DNA from: Gonocerus acuteangulatus
Taxonomy: Eukaryota > Arthropoda > Insecta > Hemiptera > Coreidae
Direction: 5' to 3'
Length of the DNA stretch: 64,000 nt
Assembly (NCBI GenBank): GCA_946811695.1
Contig: OX328125.1
Span: forward strand, 52,056,994 to 52,120,993
In this document: positions 12,881-25,739 of the stretch, piece by piece
How the letters are laid out: every line of letters starts with the position of its first letter
Position numbering within the stretch: position 1 is the first letter of the stretch
The notes under the pieces: model-generated
Database searches by the model: none
Seen by the model: the letters and a program-made list of their open reading frames with translations, nothing else
Told to the model about the DNA's origin: nothing
Made by a program: the position numbers and the translations under genes

Positions 12881-13859
12881 CGTAATATTACTTCTAATAC
12901 CTGGAAGCCAGAAACACACGAAGTTCTCCAAAGGAACTTGATCCGGTGGACGGATTGTTCTGGTTAACGACCTTGATCTTTCAAATCACACGCTGTATTT
13001 TTGCAAAAATCGGTTCATTTTTGAGCCATATAGAGAGCGAAGGGACAAATGTGTGTGTGTCGAAAACTATGAGTTATATTATAGTGCCATTCAATGTGTT
13101 TAGCATATTTCTCTGCAATGTGAAGTAAAGTAACCATGTTTATCAGGAATGCTCTTAGCTTACACGACTTCGCTGGAGCAGAGATTAATTTAAATTTTCG
13201 AATTTGTGATTAACATGATGTTCTGAGCATTTATGTGGTACGATAATCAATATGCCGGACTGCAATGAAGGAGACACGGACTAGACTGTAGATTAACACT
13301 GTATTAAGCAAGGCGGCCCGAATTGGTATGTCTTAAGTAAAATCTTCACAATCCTTAAGCGCCACTATACAAAAGGAAAGTACTTAATGACAACCTTTAA
13401 AGATAGGTGATAACTTTTAGATAACCCCTCCTAAAAACCGTGGTTATGAATAAATGGACGAGGAAATTAATTAAAATAATAATAATGACAGACGTTTATC
13501 GAAGGAATATTGAAACATACTGTAGCTGTGTGCTGCTCTCAGTGTAAGGCTATATTTTCTGAGTCTCATTATCTTTTTAAATGTTCTACTCGCACGAAGT
13601 CATCAAAACTTTTACAGCTCGTCGTCTTTAGAACGTGGCGAGATAGATTAAATGATGACCTTTGACTGTTATACAATCCGGTCAACTTAGTTATGTAAGT
13701 CATGGGAGAACACTTCCTGGGCGTTATCATATTGAAGTATGGTATGCTTTTAAGTGCGATGCGGTTACCTCACCTGGAAGGACTTAATACTGCGCTATAG
13801 CTGCTTTGTATACTTATGTATGTTAATTATAATCCTTTAAGTGATACCTGCTACAGCGG

Positions 13860-14345
13860 TGGAACATTCGAAAAGTAATTCATTTTTCAGCCATCAAGCG
13901 CTTCGCAGACGAGTACAGGGAGGGCGGCAGCAAATTCATGTCGTCGAACTCTGGGGAGCATAGAGCACTGCAGGATATAAGGTGTGCAGCGTCCATTCTG
14001 CCGCCACGGCACAGTGGACAGATGTCTGTGTCCGCCAAGGCGGCGATTCTGTGCAGGTGAGCCTGTAGGTAGTCGTGCCCGGTGGTTATTCGAAAGAGGC
14101 AGACAGCTAATTCTTTGGGCAGATCTCGAGGCACCGGACCGTTTGTAACTAGCTTCTTCCAAACTTTACCTGTTGCAACTTTGCGGTGTCCTTCAGCTAC
14201 TGATATGTTCAAAACAGTCTTAATTTGGGAGCGTCACCAGAGCTAATGGTTGTTCTTCGCTTGAGCCTTTCTTAGCCAATTCGTCGGCTTTTTCACTCCC
14301 AGGTACTCCCACATGGCTAGGAATCCACTGAAGCACGAGAGTAAC
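13860..14345 (-). pseudogene. LINE fragment: RNase H end plus C-terminal CCHC knuckle
   Basis: The - strand carries a 3' remnant of an R1/Jockey-like LINE. At 14230-14340 it encodes an RNase H motif (LQWIPSHVGVPGSEKADELA). At 13880-14212 it encodes a basic segment, then 'CPLCRGGRMDAAHLISC', a C-x2-C-x9-H-x4-C knuckle. The two parts do not stay in one open frame, so the element is dead. The + strand fragment at 39690-39990 encodes a clearly related tail. Confidence 0.75.
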
Positions 14346-14379
14346 TTTGGCTGCTAATTTTTCAATAATGTAACTTTAT

Positions 14380-14630
14380 TATTAATTACTTTTAGCATAA
14401 AAATGCATTAGCGATGACTAAACTGAAAAAAAAAGTTACAAAAAAGCGTTGGAAAAAGTGTCACAAAACTTGTGTGCTGGCGTTCGCGCATGCGCGGTGG
14501 CCATGTACGAAAAAGAAGACAGTATGATATACAGTACATTACATAGGTTTGTCGGGTGGACCTAAAGTATATTTATGTTCCTGAATTTGAACAGAAGGCT
14601 CTGAACTAAATTAATTTTTACAACACTTCT
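14380..14630 (+). repeat. Dispersed repeat (family E)
   Basis: The segment 'ttagcgatgactaaactgaaa' to 'aggtttgtcgggtggacctaaag' to 'cctgaatttgaacagaaggctctga' recurs in reverse orientation at 27425-27585. Neither copy has an ORF. Confidence 0.6.
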
Positions 14631-14679
14631 TTCTCATTTGATACCCACTTCTATATCGGCATTTCCTTACAATACAACC

Positions 14680-14900
14680 GACCGGTATGAGTATATTAGT
14701 AATTTGGGTCCCGAGTAAACCCCCCTTCCTAATTTACCAATATAGTTTATTTTCAGAATCCATTTTTCTAAGTAGATTACTACTACGAATACCGAGTTTC
14801 GTTGAAATATATACCAAAAATTACGACTTTAGTAGCAAATTGGTAATGTGGGTCCGGAGTAAATCCCCCCTCCTAATGAACTGATTTAGTTTATTTGGCA
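14680..14900 (+). repeat. Dispersed repeat (family C), two units
   Basis: The unit 'gtaatttgggtccggagtaaaccccccttcctaatg' followed by 'tttagtttattt' occurs twice here (from 14697 and 14842). Diverged copies lie near 7410-7470, 31440-31560 and 32700-32930. No ORF. Confidence 0.55.
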
Positions 14901-15045
14901 GCATCTTATCTGTTTAACTCCAATTTTAACTGAAGTTATACTACTTTTATGTATAGGAGAAATTATATTAACTCGGGTAAATTAGTGTAAAGAAGTACTA
15001 ACAGTGTAAAAAAGCACTAACATTTTAAAGAGGTACTAAGTATAA

Positions 15046-15985
15046 GGCTCGGTGCACAATGAAGAAACTGGTTTCGTGAATCTTAAGTTTCTGCACACAC
15101 AGTTTCATGAAACCAATTTAACGATTTTCATGAAACCCGGTTTCATGAAGCTCTGTGTGCACCAACCAATGATTGGTATCTGCCGACACAAATACAAAGC
15201 ATAGGCAGGGTACAGAGAGCAATTTAATGATTTCATTCACCAAAATTTCTTAAACTATACTAGATTCTGAAATAACACAGTTCCAAACATAGGTTATATA
15301 CTAAATATTCATAAAGACTACTTAGTTGTAGTCATCAACCCGATTCATCAATTAGCAATCAATAGTTTTCTACACAGGTTATATACTAAATATTGATAAA
15401 AAGTATTAAAGTAGAAAAAAAAACAAGCTTCCTCAAGAATAGTTTTTGGTGCATTTTTTTCTACTCCATAGACTTAATTAGGTTTATTATTCTATGTATT
15501 GACTTGTTATTCGTCAAGACTTGTTATTTGTCCTTCTGTATCTACTAGATAGGCTTTATTCTGCATATTATTCTATATAGGCTATATTAGGAATGGTATT
15601 CTTCTCAATCTTGAGTACTTCTTCTTGATCCTTCTGTATCCACTAGGAAAGGCTTTATTAGGCATATTTTGTATTGATTTATAGAGCTTTGCTTTAGAAT
15701 TAGAGCCGGATTGTGTAATTTCCGCTTCTGTGTATAAGTTAGCTACTGTCGGTGTCCCTGACGCCTTAATATCACTTTTATTCGAGATGTTCGAGAGGAT
15801 TTTGACAATTTTCACGAGATATATATATATAAAGTTTATTTCTTTTCTAAGCTTTTCAAATGACACTAGGGATATGAACGGAACCGCGCTAAGATGATGC
15901 AGTTCCTGCGAGTCGGACTTGTTTATCTATCGGTTGCCAGCAACTAGAGTTTCACGAAACCAGTTTCTTCAGTGCAAACCGGAAT
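15046..15985. mobile_element. Putative DNA transposon remnant with inverted ends and subterminal palindromes
   Basis: The left end 'cggtgcacaatgaagaaactggtttcgtgaa' is mirrored by 'tttcacgaaaccagtttcttcagtgcaaaccgg' at the right end (about 15950-15982). Several subterminal 'gtttcatgaaac' palindromes lie near 15100-15150. A family-B 3' end sits inside near 15862-15935. No transposase ORF and no clear target duplication, so the boundaries are approximate. Confidence 0.45.
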
Positions 15986-16379
15986 TAATACGTACTATCT
16001 GACGTCCGAGGACGAAATACACATGCTGCTTGACCTTTCATTATTACCGCTCGTTATTAGCCATTACTAGGACTAGATATTAATAATCACCATATTTATA
16101 TTAACCTACTCGCATTCTGCAGCCGCGATATAATAAATCAATCAACTGGAAGAACAAGGATGTCCTAAATACAATGAGGCTCCAACCAAGGATTCAATCA
16201 TTCGCCCACTTGCAATATTAATCATCAGATTGAATTACGATTTTGGTGACAATGATTGACGAATGATATTGATGACCTTTCGATGTAGAGAAAGTTCAAA
16301 ACAGATGGCTAGGTGTGATATCCTTTCGCCATCAAATCAACAGGAATAAAATACACTTAAAGTCATACATGAAGGTCGC

Positions 16380-16690
16380 ATAAGCCCAAAGATTCACACC
16401 ATTAATTCACACAATTCCTTAGAGAACCTGAAGCAACCAGACAATACTTGACAACATTTAAGATACAGAATGACTATAAGTGTCAATTTTACGGACGGAC
16501 TAAACAAACATTAACCCACATCTTACATTCATGTACACTATTCGACAAAAACAGACTACAATTTATAAAATCTACAACATTAAAAGGTTGCAATTGTCCA
16601 GAACAACCAAATATTCTATTTGATAAATATAAGAAAGAATTTTCGAAATTTACTAAATGTATAGAGATGCATGTTGAAAATTAAAATTAG
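16380..16690 (+). pseudogene. LINE C-terminal fragment
   Basis: The + strand ORF at 16448-16684 encodes a Cys/His knuckle (C near residue 13, then H-x4-C in 'LTHILHSC') followed by a Lys/Phe-rich tail. This fits the end of a LINE ORF2. Sequence upstream is degenerate. Confidence 0.5.
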
Positions 16691-16889
16691 AATTTATGTT
16701 TTGATTTAAACAACAATGAATGTAACTGAATATATCTGTAGTTGTTTCAAGAGAAACCGCAGCATCTGTTGAAATTGAACTTTATTTTAATATTATTTAA
16801 TTACAGTTCATTCTTATCACAAAAACTCACTTATTAGAGTATAGTTGTAATTAAATGAAAATTAATTTTATGTTTAAAGGCGCATTAAT

Positions 16890-17000
16890 TTTTATTTTAA
16901 CGTCCATTTATTATTAACTACGAATTTTAGGAAGGGTTATCTGTATGTTACCACCCTTTTCTAGCCAGGATAGGGGTGATGCCTTTTCTTTTTTACGAAA
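16890..17000 (-). repeat. SINE tail copy, reverse orientation
   Basis: 'taccacccttttctagccaggataggggtgatgccttttctttt' is the reverse complement of the SINE tail seen at 11790-11900 and matches 40700-40810. Confidence 0.55.
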
Positions 17001-17485
17001 GGCGATGGCACATGTGTTCAAAACATAAACACTCTTCATAGGGATACTATGAAGAGTAAAAAAAACACTTACATATACACTTGTGTTAGGATTATTTTTT
17101 TCCTTGATTAATTGGATTTGATTTTATTCTTTATTTCACGTAACTTCCAGTTTCATATTTTTACATATGTTTCATAAATATTACAACCAAAAGATTAGAT
17201 TATTTTTATTTATTTTATGATGAGCTTCGTAATGATAGCGATGAGCTCATGATAAAGTTGGTCACACGTTCCTTGTCCAGTCAAAAAAAAAAAAAAAAAG
17301 AAGAACAAAAACTAAACAAGACAGAACCACAACATTAGGTAAAAAGATTAGATTAAATAGCGAAGAGTTACATATTTGGTCGAATGGTTTTTGATAATAG
17401 AAAATAAACCATACATATGCAAACCAACAAAAATAAGGGTGTAACAAGTTACTGAACCAATTAGAAATATTTCACGAAAGCAGAA

Positions 17486-17517
<32 letters not shown>

Positions 17518-18204
17518 GAATTTCTAGTACAACCTAAAATGTTTGTTTATAAGGTTAATCGATATTTAAGGAGTGATAAAGGAACATTGAGTGTTACGTC
17601 ATTATGTACTTATTGATGTTTTTTTGTCGTTCGGGAAGATTTGACTGAGGAAATTCGCCGTGAAGGTTCGTTTCAGAAAGTACTGAAGTTTTGTAGAACA
17701 AATTAGTTTTCAAATGAAAGGAGAAATCCTGATTAAAAAAACATGGTATCATGAAAACAGAGCCTTACCGAGGTTAATTGGATTATAACGGTCGGAGGTT
17801 TTTAGCCTCAAGGTTACAAACGGACCAAAACTTTGGATTTCTTCATGTGTGACCGATTAACAAAGTAAAGAGCGGGCAATTTAAGCTGGAGTCGATAACA
17901 TCGGCCTACCTGATAGAGAAGAAACGTGTGGATCACCATTTAACATTGGAACTACCCATTCCAAAGGTTTAACCCCAAGTTGAACTTTAGTCTTCGACGT
18001 GCAGGCGTCTACCTTGCATCGAACATCTATGACTTTTCAAAAGATCAAAGTATTAGTTAGAGGTACTTATTAGATTTGTAATCATTATAATGTACAATCA
18101 ATTTAACTGTTCGTGATTACACCATGAACATTCCAAAGGAATGTGGCTTTTGCGGTTCGACTCATAAAAGAAGATTTGAAAAAAGTCTTCAAATCTTTAC
18201 CTTT

Positions 18205-18392
<188 letters not shown>

Positions 18393-18404
18393 CGCACTAT
18401 AGCA

Positions 18405-18850
18405 GGCTTACAAGTGGTCTGATTTTGATGAAATTTGGTACAAAAATACTTTGTCTCAATCAAAAGGTCAAGATTTAAGGTTAAGGTCAAGAGGGACCAG
18501 CCGACCGGAACACTATTTGTTTGGCGAAAATCGAAGATTTCCGACGGCTTTGCCTTTATAGGCTTTCAGGTACACTTTTTGTAAGTAATTGGAAGTGGGA
18601 AATTAAGTTCAACAATTTTACAGGCAATATATACAACCATTTTCGATAAAAGTGGGAACGTCTTGAATTTTCTTGAGGCTACGTATATTTCCTTAAATAT
18701 CTAGAAACAGGTTGGAAAATCGTGGTAAATGTAAGGCATTTATTCGAAAGATAAAAAATTTGCCTTTGAAAAAATGTCTTATGCAAGTTTTGATAAAGTA
18801 AATGTTTTTGATATAGAAATTATTTTTTTTATCTAGGTCACTAAACTAGT
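18405..18850 (+). repeat. Repeat family B, partial copy
   Basis: 'tctgattttgatgaaatttggtacaaaaat' then 'aatatctagaaacaggttggaaaatcgtggtaa' match the fuller copies at 23712-24595 and 25740-26605. As there, it abuts an (AT)n tract. The 3' end is missing. Confidence 0.6.
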
Positions 18851-19569
18851 AATTATCTGCATGGTTTATGCAGATCGGTAATAATATTCAGGTCAATATC
18901 CTGACAGCATCGGGACTTACTCTGGAGCAAGAGTGAAACTTGTTACTCAAGATGGTGTTTACTCGATAGCCATCGGTTTATTTCTCCGGAATAAAGCACC
19001 AATGGAATTAGTTCCCATATATCAGATTGGATAAAATAGTTTTTTCTTCGGAATGCCAACTCGTAATGATTAATCGCTCTTGCTTTATTACTGTTTTCAA
19101 GTTTCAGCTATCCATATAAAAAGTATATGATGCAATATAAACTCTGAAGTTTAAAGAGGCCGAAGTTACGAGATGAAGTTGTCCTGGTTGATCATATAGT
19201 AATCTAATTTAGAAATTGTAAGATCTCTGAATGCAGGTTATTATTACAAATTTTGGTTTCAGAGACCAAAACTTTTTTTATCGATAAAAACATATGCAAC
19301 CCTACCCGACTACTACTTGGACAAACAGCAATTGATTACCAACATTTAGACAGTCTAATAAAACATTTAAAAAATACGCACAATAAAAGAGAAAACCAAA
19401 TATTAGATACTTTTAGTTATATGAGATAGATCATAATTCAATTTCCCAATCAAAATTTACAAAATTAATACTTTAATGTTCTTTATGCATGATATGAAAA
19501 TATGAGAGTGTATGTACACACGATGACAGCGTGATACACGATTTGTAGTAGGTATATATGTATACATAA

Positions 19570-19576
19570 TAATATA

Positions 19577-19639
<63 letters not shown>

Positions 19640-20151
19640 AATCACGTGTGTTGTTTATTTATTCATTTGTTTGTATGTTCCTTATACAAATCTACACCGT
19701 TTGATCGATATTGACCAAACTTGGCACACAGGTAGGTCTTGATAAGAGAAATCTCCTAGGCTAATAGTCAAATTTAAATAGGTCAAAATAGTCAAATTTC
19801 AAAATTTGATCAAAAGGTCAAATGTTTTGTTCAAGAAAAATTGGCTACACTGAACAATTCAGATTGTGACGGCCAGATTAAATCGACTACTACTGGCCTC
19901 TGTCGGCTGTTAGATGGAAGTGCTGTTGTACTAGCCTCTGCCGGTATCACGACTACTACTGGCCTCTGTCGGCTGTTAGATGAAGTGCTGTTGTGCTGGC
20001 CTCTGCCGGTATCATTATGAACTAAAACAAATTCACATCGTTTGACCGATTTTCGTAACTGGGATAGACAACTAGGTATCAAGTAGATCTTGATAAGGGG
20101 AGAGTCATAGACAGAAAGTAGGTGTAGCATGGCAAACTGGGAAACAGCTAA
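19570..20151 (+). mobile_element. Helitron-like element with internal duplication
   Basis: It starts with an (AT)n tract, then 'acaaatcacgtgtg', 'gatcgatattgaccaaacttggcacac', and ends 'gtagcatggcaaactgggaaacagctaa' before T. The segment 'ctggcctctgtcggctgttagatg...ctctgccggtatca' is present twice in tandem (about 19890-19948 and 19960-20015). Other copies have it once. Confidence 0.6.
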
Positions 20152-20394
20152 TATATATATACATACACATTCGGTCAATTCAGATGTCAGGGAAGAAATT
20201 AATAGTTTTCTGCTATGAATTGCTGGAAAATCCAAACGAAATGCTTTAAATAATTCCCGATGCAGCCTATATTGACTGATTTTGCTGATTCCATATTGAT
20301 TATACAGCTTTTTTTTTGGTTTTTTTTTTAAATATCTCAAATCTCCTTTGATTATACAGCTATTTTAAAAATCTTAATTGTTTCGGTGATGTCT

Positions 20395-20865
20395 GAATGG
20401 CCAAACTATTACGCAAAAACTATCAAACCGATTTAAACAAAAATAGGTAGGTTGTTTTAATACATAATCAATTTCTTCCTGGAATATGAGGAACTGCATT
20501 TTAGGCTGCCAACATAAAACATTTTTAACATTTTTTTTTTATATATTCAGGCTATTTTACAAAGCAACGAATAGACTTTTAGATTTTTAAATAATGGAAC
20601 AGTGTAGGAACCTTCGTCACAAGTCTTTTGACGTTTTGGAAAGGTCTCTAATGTGAGAGCATTCTGAGTTAAGAGCGGAATAGGCACAAAAGAAATAATT
20701 TGTGCGATTATTATTTTTTTTTTTTTTAAAGAAAAAAAATGTTTACGGAAATCGTTACGGATTTACGCATACCTCAATTATTTTTATATGAGTTACCTCG
20801 AAAATATTCCCGGAAAATTTCGGAAAAAATTGGCTTGCCCCCTCCCAACATATAAAAGGGTTTTG
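20395..20865 (+). repeat. Repeat family F, copy 1
   Basis: Blocks 'ctggaatatgagg', 'acaaagcaacgaatagac', 'tcttttgacg', 'gatttacgcatacctca', 'atattcccggaaaa' and 'gcttgcccc' are shared in order with 30760-31185. No ORF in common. Confidence 0.6.
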
Positions 20866-21599
20866 TACGTTTTTACAGACGTGCCCTGGACAAATAAGGG
20901 TCTTACTAAAACCCTCCCTCTGGTACCTACAAAACATTAACATTTCTTTGGTATCCTTCACTTAAGACCTGGATTACATGGATAGGTCCATTGAACCGAC
21001 AGCAAATGCTGAGAAAAACTTTATCTTTGGTTCCCTTATTAGCATAGTTACGAGCAGATTCTGATCATTAGTTCATCACCCCCTTCCCTTTCTTTTTTTC
21101 TACTATGTGTTTTATTTTAATACATTATGTAATACTTTTTTTATTGCTGATTTATGATATCATTTCCTTGTTCCGTGAATTATAAATAAATGTGATAGTA
21201 ATGATAAATATTAAAAATAATAATGAAATATATAAAAGCTTTTTTTTGTCTAGGAGGTTATTACATTTTTTATATGAATAAATCTGGTAATATGGTACAA
21301 TATAAGGGTTCTGTGCTCAAGGCCTCCGAACTTCATCCTCGAATAACGACGAAATTAACACTGCTTAATTAAACTTTATGCCTGTATAGTAGGAAATGCT
21401 TTAGGCATACAAATGGTAACGTTGCATATGCCACTATTAACCAGACGCAATCGTAGTTTAAGTGAAATTAAAACATGAAGATCAATAAATGAAAACCAAA
21501 TCTACAAGTAACTCAATTTTTTGCTTCACTATTATCATATACAATGCCCCATCATTTAAGACAGCACTTTCATTCATGACGAGGGCATTGTAACAGGTC

Positions 21600-22150
21600 T
21601 ACAGGTTGACGAGGGGCCAGGTTGGCTGGAAATATAAAATGGGTCTAGTTCGTGAAGAGTTGTCCATTGTACATGAAACTATAAAAACTGTATGTTTTCT
21701 TAAATATCTCGAAAGCGATTGGGAAATCGTGGTAAGTGTAAGGAAAACATTCGAAAGTTTACTAAATTTTCTACAAATTCGGTTCTGCAATAATGTTCGA
21801 TTGGACGTTCTCAGCCGGAGAAATAATAGCTTAAATCTTCGTAAGAATTGGTTTCGTTGCTTTAAACGGTTATATTTCATTGATTTTCGATGCTTATCGC
21901 TTACGTAATTCCTTGCAGTAAAATAAACCTGACAGTAAAAGAAGATACGTTAATAAGATCTTTCCGAGTGAATGTCTAAGAGGCCGAGTGAATAACTTGC
22001 GCTCCTGTATATTTTGTTGTGCATAATGGCGCCTAAATTGTTCACAAAGTATTAACTATATCTATTTAAAGCTTTTCAATTGACTCTAGGGATAAGAATT
22101 GTGGAAACGCGCTAAGATTAAGCAGTTCCTGCGTGTCGGAATTTTAAGTT
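21600..22150 (+). repeat. Repeat family B copy
   Basis: It shares 'tcttaaatatctcgaaagcgattgggaaatcgtggtaagtgtaagg' and the 3' terminal block 'ctagggataagaa...gcgctaagattaagcagttcctgcgtgtcgga' with the other family-B copies. The two overlapping ~95-codon ORFs here are not conserved between copies. Confidence 0.65.
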
Positions 22151-23630
22151 TCTATACGGTTTGGCATAAAAATATGAAACTTGCAAGGATATCCTAACAA
22201 CAGTTTCTGGTTACAGTTTCATTTCATGGTAATAATTATAACCAGAGTTATCAGAAAACCCCTGGAAGAAACTTTTCTGTATTTTTGGATGTTACCTTAC
22301 CAAGACTATTTATTTATTGAAGTTCTGCCTACTTAATTGCTGATATTGATAACCCGAGTCACAAAAAATTATTGATTAGAAATGGTTAAGGGGAATGGTG
22401 CTAAAAAAGTTCGACTCAAACTGTAGTTTCGGAGAACATGCATATAATAATGTTGTCTTAAAAAACCCGTGTAACAGAAGTAGTACACAAATAGAAGAGC
22501 GTGGGTGGAGCGGAAATTCCTGAAGATACTTTAGGCAATAAGAACCAGAGAAGAGACCTGTTGGTCCAATATCCGTGACAGATAGGGCTGTAGAAAGCTA
22601 TGTACCAACACTGGGGATCCCCGTCTTTCTCAATATCTCGGACCAGTCATGGGTCGCTGGCTAGGGGTCAGCACACCTTATGCTCCAGTCTTCCGTCTCA
22701 CGATTCCGGCATTTATCAAGAAAAGGTATCTTAACACGTCAAATATGTATTTTTTTTTGTGTGTGTGTTATGAAATATGAACATGTTTTCCTACTTCTAA
22801 ATTGCCCATTGCAGTTACCGTGCTGTAATTGTGAGCGCATTGAGATGCAAGTCAGGAACTTTAAATAATACTACTAATAGACGGGCTGAATCACCCTTCA
22901 ATATTTTTTATATCCACACAATGGTAAATGATTTCTTAATATATCATTTAGGCGAAATATTACTATTTTTCTAATAAAGTATTCTGGCTGCAGATAAATA
23001 TCAGAATTGACAGAATATCAAAGGCGTTCAAAAATAATATTGGTCATTGCACAAAATATTCATGGGGACATTCGTCGTTTAGGCGTTTCACCAGTTTTTT
23101 CAGTATTCAAGTATTGAACATAAAGAATAATGCATTATTTATATAAAACAAATCTATAATATTTTAGCACGATCTGAAAGAATGTATCAATTGAGCATGA
23201 GAAAATTTTGAAACGAGTTTTACAAACCTGTATCGATTTTACACAATCTATTAGGTACCAAAATGAACCTCGTTAAAATTTGTATAAATAATATGGTCTT
23301 CAATTTTTTTTTTTTTTTTTGTCTTTAAGAATCTAGTCGTATACAATTTTAAGCCTATGAGAAAGACGAATTCTGAAACCCGGGAAGTTAGGAAATCGAT
23401 ATAGAACAAGAAGAATTTTTTTGTAGTGGATTTAACAAAACGAAACCCGCTTATGGCGTTCGTAAATTAAAAATGTCGACCTTTTAGAGCGTTTCCTCCC
23501 AAATGTAGGAAACCCGTTTATGAGGTAGAACTTATGACGGAATCCAGAAGTGCCGACTAGAAAATTTCACGTTTTAGAACCCATAAAGATCAAGAAAATA
23601 ACAGTGGTTTAAATTTCTCTCTCACTCTAT

Positions 23631-23633
<3 letters not shown>

Positions 23634-23711
<78 letters not shown>
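23634..23711. repeat. (AT)n microsatellite
   Basis: About 78 bases of uninterrupted AT dinucleotide directly before a family-B copy. Confidence 0.95.
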
Positions 23712-23716
<5 letters not shown>

Positions 23717-24597
23717 GGCCCGATTTTGATGAAATTTGCTACAAAAATCTTTCATCTAATTTGAAACATCAAGTTCGTTAATCAGCGGAATCCGTCCTCC
23801 GAAACATGGTTATCGAGTTAATATGTTTGCATGTACTCTATTTATACGTTCTCTAATGTATCGAAACGAATGAAACCATTTCAAGGAGATATCTGAAACC
23901 ATTTTTGAGAAAAGTGGATAAAAATAGTTTTTCAAGCTAATTTTCTGTTTGATCTGTTGGATTCAATAGAAGTATTTTCTAAATAATTGAAATTCATCTA
24001 CACTAAGATATTTAGATTTTTGTCACATTTAGAGTTAAGAGAGTATTCTATTGTATTAATAGACATAACAAGATTTGGAATCTTCGTACATTTTCTTAAA
24101 TATTTCGAGTACGGTTAGATAATCGCGGTAAGTGGGTGTTGACCATTCGGAAGGCAATAAATTCTCTCCAAAATAGGTACAGAAGTAATTTTCGGTGGGG
24201 TGATGTCAATCGGAGAAATAAGTGTTTAAAAATTAGAAATTGATAAATTTGATTATGTGGACTTTTTTTCCGCTGGTTAACGCACTTTATAATAAGTTGT
24301 TTTTTGTTTTAAATTGCATTTATCAGTAAAATGAGTATATTATTAAAATAAGGTATGAAAATGATAAACGTATTTTTATGTTTAAGCAGAGTCATATCCT
24401 CTTAGGATACAGTTAGTTGCCTATTGTTACACCTTAAATTTTCGTTCTATTTGAGATTTTATTTTATATTTTCACGAAAGATCAAAACCTATTTATTACT
24501 GCTTCTCTTCCTTTACTAATGGACTAGGGATATGAACGGAAACGAGCTAAGATGACGCAGTTCCTGTGAGTCGGACTTTTTGTTAAACTTTCAGCCA
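23712..24597 (+). mobile_element. Repeat family B, near full-length copy
   Basis: From 'ttaatggcccgattttgatgaaatttg' to 'gctaagatgacgcagttcctgtgagtcggactttttgtt'. Related copies: 9505-9770, 12280-12600 (reverse), 15862-15935, 18405-18850, 21600-22150, 25740-26605, 37260-37330, 57290-58590 (reverse) and 59975-61064 (reverse). The copies share a fixed end (gtcggacttttt) and no ORF, so this is a non-autonomous mobile element. The class is not settled. Confidence 0.6.
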
Positions 24598-24829
24598 TAG
24601 GTGGGCTGCTTCAAAGCAACATTATTTTATTTTTTTTAATGTATATATTTATTGCATCCATTTGGCTTGCTGGAGGACCTATTCATAACAGTAGAGCTCA
24701 TATCAGTTTGAAGTTTAGTAGTATTTTATAGTATTTAGAAACGACCATACCAATCTGAATAATATTTAACCCAACTGTTTAAAAACATCCAATCATTTAT
24801 ACCAATTGTTGTTCATTGATTGTTTCCAA

Positions 24830-25045
24830 GGTGGGGCTGATATTGTTGACCGGCTCCAAGAATTTCACAACTTCCGCGTAGGCGTGGATCCCGAGACCCA
24901 TTTTGTAACTTGGCATAATCTGACATACTTTTCCTTTCGTTCGCCAGTCTCCTGCCGACTAGCTGCACCTCCAACCAGCCGCTTCTCTCCATGTCTTTCA
25001 AGGTAATCCTGCATGTGTATTCTTCCCGTTTCATGTGCAACTTTC
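24830..25045. other. Unassigned GC-richer exon-like island
   Basis: In very AT-rich surroundings this stretch is GC-richer and open in several frames. On + it looks like an exon between a 'tttccaag' acceptor-like site and a 'caag|gtaatcc' donor-like site (about 24831-25001). On - it is open over 60-75 codons in two frames. I recognise no protein family in any reading. It could be a non-coding exon, a TE piece or a real exon. Confidence 0.25.
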
Positions 25046-25739
25046 AAAATAGCATCTTATTCGAATCAATTTAGTATTATGCGGTATAATTGTGTAATGT
25101 TTCTGTAAATTCCTATTAACACGTTACTTTATAAGATCTTAATTCGTGTTATTTACGGTCTTTAGTGAAATAAACGGCACATAATTACTTTCTATGCGTA
25201 CATTTGTTGTTATTCAATGCTCTGCTTATTTAAACCAGCAGCTTCTGCTTTGGTCATTAAACTTCCAGCAAGAGTATTATGTCAATAATCGTTAGGAATA
25301 TTTAATTTTATGATATTTATGTCAACTTGTCCAGCAGCTAAACTGCTCTTAGTTTAATAACATATCATTACTGTGCCTTGTTGGTCATGTTCTGTTTTTT
25401 CTTTTCTTTATAAATTAAATATCTTTTCAGATAATCTTTAGTGATCCTTCGATGTTGTTATTCCTACGAATTACCAGTTTTTTTTAATGGTAGAGACGTT
25501 TCGTTTTGCCTGCTTTATTTTCTTCCAGTTCCCTATTGATGTAATCTTATGTATCCTGTAAAATGTGCTTATAACTAAACTTTTCAATGAAATAAATATA
25601 GAAATATCAATTAAAAATTCGATTATCAGGATTGCGTCTTATAAATGCGCTTTGATAACGTAATTTTGAAAGTCAAGCTATTTTTGTAAAGTGTTTTATA
25701 TATATAAAAAGGTTGAAGTTATGTATTATTTTAATGATT

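Larger units (their letters stand above)
8735..13859. other. Repeat-rich intergenic stretch, no gene seen
   Basis: Contains a locally duplicated repeat (8990-9490), part of repeat family B (9505-9770 and 12280-12600), poly-A tracts (10018-10036, 10147-10164, 10743-10759), a SINE-like copy (11700-11915) and part of a hAT-type MITE family (12655-12880). ORFs are short and low-complexity. Confidence 0.5.

Noticed and set aside
19831..20340. 169-codon ORF on the - strand
   Set aside because: It runs antisense through the Helitron-like element and its internal duplication (duplicated 'RQRPVVV' segments), has no family content, and is not kept in the other copies.
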